A stretch of 16,883 bases of DNA from Bacillota bacterium. Its GTDB lineage: Bacteria > Bacillota_E > RBS10-35 > JAJYVN01. Location of the stretch: contig JAJZWQ010000056.1 in assembly GCA_021846605.1 (NCBI GenBank), forward strand, positions 1 through 16,883, in the 5' to 3' direction. Position 1 is the first letter of the stretch; each line of letters opens with the position of its first letter. The notes beneath the pieces were generated by a model that made no database searches, was not told where the DNA came from, and saw only the letters and a list, made by a program, of their open reading frames with translations. Below are positions 7,190 to 14,141 of this stretch, piece by piece. A program made the translations under genes and the position numbers.

Positions 7190-8316
7190 CGGCCAGCGCC
7201 GGCTTTGAGCTCGCGGCAGTACGCCAGGGGATCCTCCGGAACGCCGCGGCTGCGGCGGTACTCGGACAGCATCCCGCGGACATCGGTCTGGAAGGCGTCG
7301 CGCAGGATGGCATGGGCCCCGATGACGTCCCCGTCGTCCGCCGCGGCCTGCAGCCGCGCCTCGTCCACCAGCAGGGCCTTGGCCAGCGCCTCCTGCGTGG
7401 CGACCACGGAGAGCACCATGGCCGCGACCTTGGCCTCGACATTGGCCGACTGGTCCAGGCAGTAGGAGACGGTCTCGATGGGCCGGCCGTATTGCCGTTC
7501 ACCCTTCACGAGTTCCCGGAAGATGAGGAAGAGGCCGAAGGGATCCACGCTGCCCGTCATCAGATCGTCGTCCGCGTAACGGCGGTTGTTGAGATGGAAG
7601 CCTCCCAGGCGGCCGGCGTGCTGGATCATGGCCACCGTGAATTCCACGTTGGCCCCCGGCAGGTGGTGGCCGAGGTCCACGATCACCTGGGCCTGCGGCC
7701 CCAGCCGCTGGCAGATCACCAGCGCCGTGCCCCAGTCGGCGATGTCCGTGTGGTAGAAGGCTGGCTCGAACGGCTTGTACTCCACGAGCATCACCTGGCC
7801 GGGCGCCAACGCCGCGTGCACCGGGGCCAGCGTCTCCACCAGGGCCTCCTGGCGGCGGCGGAAGTCGTCCTGTCCCGGATAGTTGCTGCCATCGGCGAAC
7901 CACAGAGACAGGTACGGTGCCTCCAGCGCCTTCTGCGCCTCGATGCACCACAGCAGGTGTTCCAGCGCCCGCCGCCGGATCGCCGGGTCCGGGTGCGCGA
8001 CGCTGCCCAGCCGGTACTCCTGGTCCTGGAAGGTGTTCGGGTTGACCGCCTCGACGCGCAGGCCGCGGTCACGGATGTATCTGTTCAGCGACGCCATGTC
8101 GTCCACCCGGTCCCAGGGAAAGTGCAGAGCGAGCGCCGGAGTGATGCCCGTCGCGGCCTGGACGCTGGCGGCGCTGTCGATGCGCCCCCACACGTCGCGG
8201 GCCTCGTCCCCCAGCAGGAAGGTCCCGAAGCGGGTGCCCATCGGCGAAAAGCCCCATGAGGGGATGGCGACGTGGAACCGGTCCAGGACATCGGCGACCT
8301 CAACGGGAACAGCCAT
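7186..8316 (-). CDS. rhaI: L-rhamnose isomerase, RhaI type
   Basis: A 376-residue TIM-barrel metalloenzyme that converts L-rhamnose to L-rhamnulose. It belongs to the RhaI family (Pseudomonas stutzeri-like, broad aldose range), not the E. coli RhaA family. Metal and substrate ligands can be placed by spacing: Glu179 (LVEYKPFEP), Asp214 and His217 (VDLGHHLPGAN), His241 (GFHLNNR), Asp249 and Asp251 (YADDDL) and an Asp at 288. Intervals of 35, 27, 8 and 10 residues match those I recall between the corresponding P. stutzeri ligands (219, 254, 281, 289 and 291). The ATG at 8316 has a modest GGGGG ribosome site. It sits 81 bases after the aldolase/dehydrogenase stop and overlaps lutA. The family accepts several sugars, so rhamnose specificity comes from the neighbours. 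Confidence 0.92.
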   Translation of the reverse strand: MAVPVEVADVLDRFHVAIPSWGFSPMGTRFGTFLLGDEARDVWGRIDSAASVQAATGITPALALHFPWDRVDDMASLNRYIRDRGLRVEAVNPNTFQDQEYRLGSVAHPDPAIRRRALEHLLWCIEAQKALEAPYLSLWFADGSNYPGQDDFRRRQEALVETLAPVHAALAPGQVMLVEYKPFEPAFYHTDIADWGTALVICQRLGPQAQVIVDLGHHLPGANVEFTVAMIQHAGRLGGFHLNNRRYADDDLMTGSVDPFGLFLIFRELVKGERQYGRPIETVSYCLDQSANVEAKVAAMVLSVVATQEALAKALLVDEARLQAAADDGDVIGAHAILRDAFQTDVRGMLSEYRRSRGVPEDPLAYCRELKAGAGR

Positions 8317-8360
8317 GCGTCAAACCCCCGTTGCCCCCCGAATCGGAACCTAACAGGTGT

Positions 8361-8397
8361 TCGGGGCCCCCGGCCGCGCGCCTGCAGGCGCCCCCGA
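8361..8397 (-). other. Stem-loop between the aldolase and isomerase genes
   Basis: TCGGGG (8361-8366) pairs with CCCCGA (8392-8397), enclosing the perfect 14-base palindrome GCGCCTGCAGGCGC (8378-8391). It starts right after the aldolase/dehydrogenase stop. No U-tract follows in the mRNA direction, so it is more likely an mRNA-stability or partial-attenuation element than a full terminator. Confidence 0.4.
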
Positions 8398-10482
8398 TCA
8401 GCGCGGGAAGGCGCCGCTGACGCCCCCGTCCACCGGCAGCATCGCCCCGGTGGTCTTGGCGGCCCGGCGGGACGCCAGGAACAGCAGGGCTTCGGCCACG
8501 TCCTCCGGCTGAATGTTGACGTCCAACAGGGTGCGCTTGCGGTAATAGGCCGGGAGGTCGTCCGTGGCGATGCCGTAGTTGCGGGCGCGCGACTCCTTCC
8601 AGTCCGACGACCAGATGCGGGACCCGCTGAGCACCGCGTCGGGGTTGACCACGTTCACCCGGATGTGGTCGGGCCCCAATTCCTCGGCCAGGCAGCGGGC
8701 CAGATGGAGTTCGGCCGCCTTGGCCGCGCCGTAGGCGGCGATGTTGCGCCCGGCCGCCACGGCGTTCTTGCTGGCCACGAACAGGATGCACCCGCCAAGT
8801 CCCTGGCGGCGGAGGACGCGGGCGCCCTCGCGCGCGGTCAGGAAGTAGCCGGTGGCCAGCACCCCCATGTTGCGCTGCCATTCCGCCATCGACGTTTCGG
8901 CGATCTTGGCCGAGGAGGCGATGCCGGCGTTGGCGATCACCAGATCGATCCCGCCGTACTCGAGCACCCCGTGCCGGAAGGCGCCTGCCATGCTGGCCTC
9001 GTCGGTGACGTCCATGCCGACGCCGAGGGCCACGCCCGGGCCATGCTCTGCGCAGAGGTCCTGCGCCGCAGCGGCGGCGCCCGGCGCGTCCACGTCGGCG
9101 AGGATGACGTGCGCGCCGGCCCGGCAGAGGGCCCGCGCCGTCGCCCGGCCGATGCCGCCAGCGCCGCCGGTCACCAGCGCCACCTGCCGGGACATCTCTC
9201 GTTCGGGCGGCTGCAGGGTCAGCTTGTAGCGCTCCAGTTGCCAGTACTGGACGTCAAACGCGTCCTGGGCACCCAGCGGGGCGTAGCGGGCGCCGGCCGG
9301 CGCCAGCAGGTTGATGACGGCCATGGCCCGCAGCGCCAGTTGGCGGCTGATGTCGGCCGCCAGCTTGGTGCGCCCGGTGGTGACCATGCCCAGCCCCGGC
9401 AGCAGTAGGACACGCGGCGCCGGGGGGTCCTGGGTGGGCCGGGTCTCCGGGGCCGCCGCGCCGTCTGGCTGCGGCCCCGGGTGTCCGGCGCAGGCCGTGA
9501 ACTCGGCGGTCGTGGCGGCCGCGAACGCGCCCAGGGCGCGCTCCAGCGCACCCTCCATCTCCGCCGGGTCGGCGACCGCGGGGACGATCAGCGGCACGCG
9601 CCCGGTATGGACCAGGTGGTCGGGGCAGGCCGCCCCTTGCGCCGCCATCGCCAGGCGCGCCGGGTCGGCCAGGAAGTCCAGGATCGCCGGGCTGTTGTCC
9701 ACGGAGAGCACGACGCGTGCGTCCTGCCCCAGACGCCCGCGCAGCCAGGGGAGGAGTTCGGGCAGCAACTCGGCGGCCCCGGCCGGGGCCGCGGCCTGCG
9801 CGGGGCGCGCGCTCGGGCCCCTGCTGCGCAGGAAGGCGTCGGCCTGGGCGATCGCGGCCAGGGTGGCCGTGTAGCTGGCTTCCGCAGTCTGTCCCCAGGT
9901 GATCAGTCCATGCTTGGCCAGAAGGATGATCTCGGCGTCCGGCCGTTCGGCCAAGGCCAGGGCGCACTGTCGGGCGAGGGCGAAGCCGGGGCGGCGGTAG
10001 GGGATCCAGATGGCCCGCTTCCCGTAGAGTTCCTGGGCCCACTGCTCGCCTTCGGCGGCCGTGCACAAGGCGACGATGGCGTCGGGATGCGTGTGGTCCA
10101 CGTGCGGGGCCGGCAGGAAGGCGTGGAGCAGGGTTTCGATCGACGGGCGCGGCCCCCCCGGGTTCAGCGCGCAGTGCGCCAGGTACTCGACCATGGCGGC
10201 GTCAGTCAGCTCTTCCCGGTGCAGCAGGTCGCGCACCGGCTCCAGCAGGAGGGTGGCGAAGTTGCCCGGGCCGGCGTCGGCCATGTCCGAGCCGCTGCCC
10301 TTGACGTGCAGCACCTCGACCGTGCGCCCCCGGAAGTCCGTTGCCGTTCCCTTGGACGAGGTGTTGCCCCCGCCCCAATTGCACACGCTGCGGTCCTCGG
10401 CCAGAAGGCGGGAGCGGTACACCAACTGGTCGAGCATGCTTCCCTGGGCGCCCGGAGCCGTCGGATCCCATACCCTGGACAC
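8398..10482 (-). CDS. Bifunctional rhamnulose-1-phosphate aldolase / lactaldehyde dehydrogenase
   Basis: A 694-residue two-domain enzyme (RhaEW or RhaD-ADH type). Residues 1-425 form a class II aldolase/RhaD-like domain with GGGNTSSK (37-44), the zinc histidines in HVDHTHPD (127-134) and KHGLITWG (190-197). It splits L-rhamnulose-1-phosphate into DHAP and L-lactaldehyde. Residues 431-694 are a short-chain dehydrogenase with the cofactor motif TGGAGGIG (438-445), NAG (518-520), catalytic Ser571 and the YxxxK pair Tyr584/Lys588. In characterised homologues this domain oxidises L-lactaldehyde to L-lactate. The GTG start follows a strong GGAGG ribosome site, 18 bases after the kinase stop. The fusion channels a reactive aldehyde straight to lactate, which the downstream Lut proteins consume. 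Confidence 0.95.
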   Translation of the reverse strand: MSRVWDPTAPGAQGSMLDQLVYRSRLLAEDRSVCNWGGGNTSSKGTATDFRGRTVEVLHVKGSGSDMADAGPGNFATLLLEPVRDLLHREELTDAAMVEYLAHCALNPGGPRPSIETLLHAFLPAPHVDHTHPDAIVALCTAAEGEQWAQELYGKRAIWIPYRRPGFALARQCALALAERPDAEIILLAKHGLITWGQTAEASYTATLAAIAQADAFLRSRGPSARPAQAAAPAGAAELLPELLPWLRGRLGQDARVVLSVDNSPAILDFLADPARLAMAAQGAACPDHLVHTGRVPLIVPAVADPAEMEGALERALGAFAAATTAEFTACAGHPGPQPDGAAAPETRPTQDPPAPRVLLLPGLGMVTTGRTKLAADISRQLALRAMAVINLLAPAGARYAPLGAQDAFDVQYWQLERYKLTLQPPEREMSRQVALVTGGAGGIGRATARALCRAGAHVILADVDAPGAAAAAQDLCAEHGPGVALGVGMDVTDEASMAGAFRHGVLEYGGIDLVIANAGIASSAKIAETSMAEWQRNMGVLATGYFLTAREGARVLRRQGLGGCILFVASKNAVAAGRNIAAYGAAKAAELHLARCLAEELGPDHIRVNVVNPDAVLSGSRIWSSDWKESRARNYGIATDDLPAYYRKRTLLDVNIQPEDVAEALLFLASRRAAKTTGAMLPVDGGVSGAFPR

Positions 10483-10500
10483 GAAAACACCTCCAACGTT

Positions 10501-11982
10501 TTACGGGCGGCGCAGCGCGCGGGTGCCCTGCACCGCGGCGAGGTACGCGCGGAAGAGGTCCTGGTATCCCGCGTGCCGGGCGGGGTCGGGGATGTAGGCG
10601 GTGCCGGTGCGCACCATGCTCCGCGCCGCGGTGGGGAGGTCGGGGAAGACCCCCGCGCCGACGCCCGCCAGCATCGCGGCCCCCAGGCAGCCGGCATCCC
10701 GGACCGGCATGTCACGGTAAGCCCTGCCCGCCGCGTCGGCGCGCACCTGCGACCAGCGCGGGCTGCGCGCGCCGCCGCCCACCAGGCGCAGATCGCGGAC
10801 CTCCAGTCCGAGTTCGGCCAGGATGGCCAGGTTGCGGACGGCCTCCAGCGCCATGCCCCGCACCAGCGCCGCCGTGAGATCCCGCCGGCCGGCGTCCAGG
10901 GTCAGCCCGAAGATGGCCCCCTGGTCGGCGGCATCGAAGTCGGGCGTGCCCGATCCGGCCCAGAACGGAACGGCGAACGGCAGGCCGGGCGCCAACGGCA
11001 CATCGGCGAGCAGGTCGCCGATGTCCGGCGCGCCCCCGAGGACCGACTGCCACCAGGCCAACAGCGACCCGCCACCGAACCCGAAGGCCAAGGTCACCGC
11101 CAGACCCTGGATCGGGTGCAGCCCGAGGCCGTAGCCGCGCCGGCAGAAGGGTTCGGCCGGCGCGGCGGCCAGGCAGAGGCTCATGCAGTCCACGGTGCCC
11201 GTGCTGTGCGCGGCCAGGCCGGGCTCCAGGCCGCCCACGCCCACCAGGGCCGCCGTCTGATCATGCGCCCCGGCCACGACGAGGGTGCCCTCGGGCAGAC
11301 CGAAGGCCCCGGCGGCGGTTCCCCGCACGCGTCCCACCGGGGTGCCCGGCCGGGCGACCGCCGGAAGCCTGCCGCGCAGCCCGAGGTCGGCCAGCGCCGC
11401 CTCATCCCAGTCCCGCCGGAACCGGTCCAGGAGCCAGGTGCGCTGCGCCAGGCTGTCGCTGATCGCGGGCTGCCCCGTGAGGTGGCCCACGACCAGGTCC
11501 TCATAGCAGAGGAAGGCCGATGCGTCCGCATAGGCCGCGGCATCCGCCTGCCGCAGGTAGGCCAGCTTGGCGGCCGTCACGATCCAGGACAGGGGCAGTC
11601 CGGCGGCCTCGGTGCGGGCGTCCCACCCGGCGCGCGCCAGGATGGCGTGCCCGGTCTGTCCCCGGCGATCAAAGGTGACCAGCGAGGGACCGACGGGCTC
11701 CAACCGCCCGTTCACGGGGGTGACGGCCTCGCCCTGCGCCGCGATGGCCAGCGCCAACGGGGGGCCGGCCGCCGCCGACGCGGACACCGCGCCGGCCACC
11801 GCCTGCCGTACCGCCGCGAGCACCTGGCCGGCGTCCAACTCCGCGCGGCCGTCGGTGTCGACCTGCAGGGGGTAGTCGGCGTAGCCGCGCCCCACCGGTT
11901 CTCCCGTGTGGGTGAAGGCGATGGCCTTGCTGCCGGTGGTGCCCACGTCCAGACCCAACAGGCAGCCCTGGGGCGTCTTCAC
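10501..11982 (-). CDS. FGGY-family sugar kinase, probable L-rhamnulokinase
   Basis: About 493 residues of an FGGY carbohydrate kinase. The ATP phosphate loop LGLDVGTTGSKA begins at residue 9, the catalytic base lies in GAHDQTAALVG (Asp241), and GGGARSPRW (402-410) forms the adenine-site loop. Sequence alone does not separate xylulose, glycerol and rhamnulose kinases. The position directly before the rhamnulose-1-phosphate aldolase makes L-rhamnulose phosphorylation the likely role. The start is ambiguous: GGGAG (11990-11986) runs straight into TTG (11985), with a GTG at 11982 only three bases away. The GTG is preferred, but either spacing is poor. The ribosome site directly abuts a palindrome at the tnpB-element left end, so the native leader may have been lost or altered by insertion. 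Confidence 0.85.
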   Translation of the reverse strand: MKTPQGCLLGLDVGTTGSKAIAFTHTGEPVGRGYADYPLQVDTDGRAELDAGQVLAAVRQAVAGAVSASAAAGPPLALAIAAQGEAVTPVNGRLEPVGPSLVTFDRRGQTGHAILARAGWDARTEAAGLPLSWIVTAAKLAYLRQADAAAYADASAFLCYEDLVVGHLTGQPAISDSLAQRTWLLDRFRRDWDEAALADLGLRGRLPAVARPGTPVGRVRGTAAGAFGLPEGTLVVAGAHDQTAALVGVGGLEPGLAAHSTGTVDCMSLCLAAAPAEPFCRRGYGLGLHPIQGLAVTLAFGFGGGSLLAWWQSVLGGAPDIGDLLADVPLAPGLPFAVPFWAGSGTPDFDAADQGAIFGLTLDAGRRDLTAALVRGMALEAVRNLAILAELGLEVRDLRLVGGGARSPRWSQVRADAAGRAYRDMPVRDAGCLGAAMLAGVGAGVFPDLPTAARSMVRTGTAYIPDPARHAGYQDLFRAYLAAVQGTRALRRP

Positions 11983-11990
11983 CAACTCCC

Positions 11991-12040
11991 GGCGCGGCCC
12001 GTAGAAGCCTCCGGCTTCAGCCGGGGGTCAGGGCCGCGCC
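11991..12040 (+). repeat. Nested palindrome at the tnpB-element left end
   Basis: The outer arms GGCGCGGCCC (11991-12000) and GGGCCGCGCC (12031-12040) are perfect 10-base inverted repeats. Inside, CCTCCGGC (12008-12015) pairs with GCCGGGGG (12020-12027, one wobble) around a TTCA loop. The inner hairpin, with its AAGCC lead-in, resembles IS605-type end hairpins. It begins one base from the kinase Shine-Dalgarno on the other strand and lies 38 bases before the tnpB start. Confidence 0.6.
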
Positions 12041-12077
12041 TCCCTCCCTTGCTTGGCCGCATGGATTCCAGGATACG

Positions 12078-13139
12078 ATGGCCTTGAAGCAGGTCGTTCC
12101 GGTGAATCTGCTCTGCGCTGCCGACCAGACCGCCGCACTCCTGCGGACCCTGGAGGCCTTCAACACGGCCCGCACTGTCATCGCGGGCGCCTGCGCGGAG
12201 CGCACCGCCGACAAGATCAGACTGCGGCCGATGGTGTATGGCCGCATCCGGGGTGAGTTCGGCTTGTCGGCGCAGATGGCGGTGCGGTGCATCAGCAAGG
12301 CCGGCGAGGCCTACAAGCGGGACCGGCGCATCCAGCCCGGGCCGCGCGGGGCGATGCCCTACGCTGAGCGCGTCCTGTCCTATAAGGCCGCCGACCGCAG
12401 CAGCATCCTGACCCGGGAGGGGCGGATCTTCGTGCCCATCGTGTTCGGCCCGTATTGCGCCGACCGCCTGGGCATGCGCGGACAGGCCGATCTTGTTTAC
12501 CGCGACGGCACCTGCTGCTTGCTCCAGACCATCGACGTGCCGACCCCGCCCGAGCGGGCCGCCGAGGACGGGCTTGGCGTGGATCTCGGCATCGCCAACC
12601 TCGCCACCGACAGCGATGGCGAGGTCTTCTCTGGGGCCAAGATCAAAGGCCCGCGGCATCGCTACCAGCGCGTTGGGCAGCGGCTGCAGAAGAAGTGGAC
12701 CCGATCCGCCAAGCGCCGGCACAAGGAGTCTCGTTTCGCCCGCGATACCAAGCACTGCACCAGCAAGAGCATCGTGCGCCAGGCCGAAGGCACCGGGCGC
12801 GGGATGGCCCTGGAGAACCTGCAGGGCATCCGCCTCCGGATACCGGCTGGCAAGGCCCAGCGCCGCACGCTGCACTCCTGGGGCTTCGCGCCACGGCAAG
12901 CCTGCAGCGCGTACAAGGCGGCGATGGCGGGTGTGCCGGTTGTGCTGGTCGATCCTCGCCATACGTCTTCGGCCTGCCCTTCCTGTGGCCTGGTGGACCG
13001 GCGCAACCGCCCGTCCCCGACCGTCTTCCGGTGTGTGGACCGCGGCTTCGGTGGGCCAGCAGACCACATCGCGGCGATCAACATCGGTCGCCGGGGCGCC
13101 GTCATGCGCCCCTACGCGCCGCCCGCGCCAGCGGGGTGA
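12078..13139 (+). CDS. tnpB: TnpB RNA-guided nuclease (IS200/IS605), second zinc knuckle damaged
   Basis: A 353-residue TnpB, the RNA-guided DNA endonuclease ancestral to Cas12, cleaving next to a target-adjacent motif using an omega RNA from its own 3' end. The N-terminal helical/WED part contains EFGLSAQMAVR (60-70). RuvC-I is GVDLGIANLATD (Asp169), RuvC-II ALENL (Glu246) and RuvC-III PADHIAAINI (Asp329), so the catalytic triad is present. The zinc ribbon has CPSCG (Cys300, Cys303) and Cys319, but the fourth ligand is Arg322 (CVDRG where CxxCG is usual). The conserved Asn after Asp329 is Ile331. A TGC-to-CGC change would explain the Arg. The ATG at 12078 has an AGGA site. The gene is full length but probably impaired. 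Confidence 0.9.
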   Translation: MALKQVVPVNLLCAADQTAALLRTLEAFNTARTVIAGACAERTADKIRLRPMVYGRIRGEFGLSAQMAVRCISKAGEAYKRDRRIQPGPRGAMPYAERVLSYKAADRSSILTREGRIFVPIVFGPYCADRLGMRGQADLVYRDGTCCLLQTIDVPTPPERAAEDGLGVDLGIANLATDSDGEVFSGAKIKGPRHRYQRVGQRLQKKWTRSAKRRHKESRFARDTKHCTSKSIVRQAEGTGRGMALENLQGIRLRIPAGKAQRRTLHSWGFAPRQACSAYKAAMAGVPVVLVDPRHTSSACPSCGLVDRRNRPSPTVFRCVDRGFGGPADHIAAINIGRRGAVMRPYAPPAPAG

Positions 13140-13143
13140 GGCG

Positions 13144-13175
13144 CAAGCCCCCAGCTTTGGTCGTGGCGTCATGAC
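13144..13175 (+). ncRNA. tnpB right end / candidate omega RNA scaffold
   Basis: Four bases after the tnpB stop, CAAGCCCCCAGCTTTGG leads into TCGTGGCGTCATGAC, which fits the usual right-end form of AAGC, a C-rich arm, a short T-rich loop, a G-rich arm and GTCATTGAC. Pairing is imperfect, suggesting drift. In active systems the omega RNA covers the end of tnpB, this hairpin and adjacent guide sequence. Here the guide would start near 13176, inside the regulator gene. The regulator's TGA stop (13171-13169) lies inside this segment. Confidence 0.5.
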
Positions 13176-13975
13176 GAAAGATGTCCTCCCGCCGGCGCCA
13201 GCGCGGCGCAGTCGGCCACGTCCAAGCGCACATCGTCCAGGTTCAGGGCCTGACGCTCGTGGGGTGGAGGCGGCTGGTCCGTCACGATGCGCGTGATCGG
13301 TCCCAACCCGCAGATGGGCACCAGGGCATTGTGCCCCCACTTGGTGTGGTCCACCAACAAGACCACCTCGTCGGCGGCACGGACCATGGCCGCCTTAACC
13401 TCTGCCTCCGCCTCGCTGCTCTCGCTGGGACCCCACTCGCGGCTGAAGCCCTGACAAGAGATGAAGGCCTTGCGCACCCGGTAGTTCTCCAGGGCCCGCA
13501 GTGCCAGGGGACCGACATAGGAGCGCGAGCGCCAGCGCAGGGTGCCGCCCAGCGAAAGCACGCTGATGTCCGGGGTGCCGCCCAGCCGGAGGGGCAGTTC
13601 GGCGCCGTTGGTGACGACCACCAGGGCGTTGGGCCGCCGGGCCACCAGTTCGTTGGCCAGGGCGAGGGCGGTGGTGGAGGCATCGAGCGCGATGATGTCC
13701 CCATCGTCGACCAGGCGCGCCGCGGCGACCGCAATGGCATTCTTCTCGTCCCGTTGGCTGCCGGCCCGCAGTTGGAAGGGCACCTCGTCTCCGGCCGGTA
13801 CGGCGCCCCCGTGCACGCGAGAGAGCCGGCCCTCCCGGGCGAGGCGATTGATCTCGCGCCGGATGGTCTCGGGGGTGACGTGGAAGAGGTCGCTGAGTTC
13901 GGAGACCCGCACGCTGCCGCGGCGCTGGACAAGGTCCAGGATGCGTAGCCGGCGCACCTCTCCGAGGTCGGCCAC
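13169..13975 (-). CDS. DeoR-family transcriptional regulator (probable rhamnose regulator)
   Basis: A 268-residue DeoR/GlpR-type regulator. The N-terminal winged helix-turn-helix (about 6-57) reads RILDLVQRRGSVRV, then SELSDLFHVTPETIRREINR and the family's RVHGGAV wing end. The C-terminal sugar-phosphate-sensing domain (about 78-250) has LDASTTALALAN (97-108) and DHTKWGHNA near its end. Such proteins usually repress catabolic genes until a phosphorylated sugar binds. Here rhamnulose-1-phosphate or a later product is a plausible effector, by inference. The frame stays open far upstream, but the GTG at 13975 follows GGGGAGGT at good spacing and gives the standard family length. It is the first gene on the operon strand, separated from the kinase only by the tnpB insertion. 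Confidence 0.9.
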   Translation of the reverse strand: MADLGEVRRLRILDLVQRRGSVRVSELSDLFHVTPETIRREINRLAREGRLSRVHGGAVPAGDEVPFQLRAGSQRDEKNAIAVAAARLVDDGDIIALDASTTALALANELVARRPNALVVVTNGAELPLRLGGTPDISVLSLGGTLRWRSRSYVGPLALRALENYRVRKAFISCQGFSREWGPSESSEAEAEVKAAMVRAADEVVLLVDHTKWGHNALVPICGLGPITRIVTDQPPPPHERQALNLDDVRLDVADCAALAPAGGHLSS

Positions 13976-14010
13976 TCTGCCGCACCTCCCCGCCCCGTGT
14001 CCGATTGGGG

Positions 14011-14042
14011 TTGCTTTCGACGCCCGCATTGCTTTGCCTTTG
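14011..14042. promoter_or_regulatory. Candidate DeoR operator: TTGCTTT direct repeats
   Basis: TTGCTTT occurs at 14011-14017 and again at 14029-14035, an 18-base offset, with a related TTGCCTTTG (14034-14042) overlapping the second. They lie in an AT-richer island of the 166-base gap between the divergent regulator and pepT genes. DeoR-family proteins often bind direct repeats of T/C-rich heptamers, so this is a plausible autoregulatory site. The match is visual only. Confidence 0.35.
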
Positions 14043-14067
14043 TCCGGGTATGTGCGTTTTGTACGAT
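14040..14067 (+). promoter_or_regulatory. Candidate promoter for pepT
   Basis: TTGTCC (14040-14045) and TACGAT (14062-14067) are separated by 16 bases and resemble housekeeping -35 and -10 boxes. The implied start near 14075 leaves a leader of about 65 bases to the pepT GTG. It overlaps the end of the repeat cluster, so a bound regulator could also affect this promoter. Confidence 0.35.
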
Positions 14068-14141
14068 GCGCGTCTGGGGGCGGCGGGAGCGAATGGCGGC
14101 CGGGGCGAATTGTCCGGTAGGCGGCTTCCAGAGGGGACGGG

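Larger units (their letters stand above)
11991..13175 (+). mobile_element. Solo IS200/IS605-type tnpB element, degenerate
   Basis: A tnpB gene without a tnpA partner, flanked by an end-type palindrome on the left and a right-end hairpin on the right. The exact ends are inferred, because IS605 elements make no target duplication or terminal inverted repeats to measure. The gene runs opposite to the host operon. The element fills almost the whole space between the regulator stop codon and the kinase start codon. Without TnpA it would depend on a transposase supplied elsewhere in the genome. Confidence 0.65.

Noticed and set aside
6456..7502. Upstream extension of the lutBC frame (979 residues in total)
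   Set aside because: It is an out-of-frame read of lutA and the isomerase; the GTG at 6455 has a strong ribosome site and begins LutB homology.
9481..12087. 868-residue plus-strand open frame
   Set aside because: Antisense to the kinase and aldolase genes; composition typical of a shadow frame.
12017..12298. 93-residue minus-strand frame as a leader gene for the kinase
   Set aside because: Lies antisense to the tnpB start and has no recognisable motif; it overlaps the element rather than host DNA.
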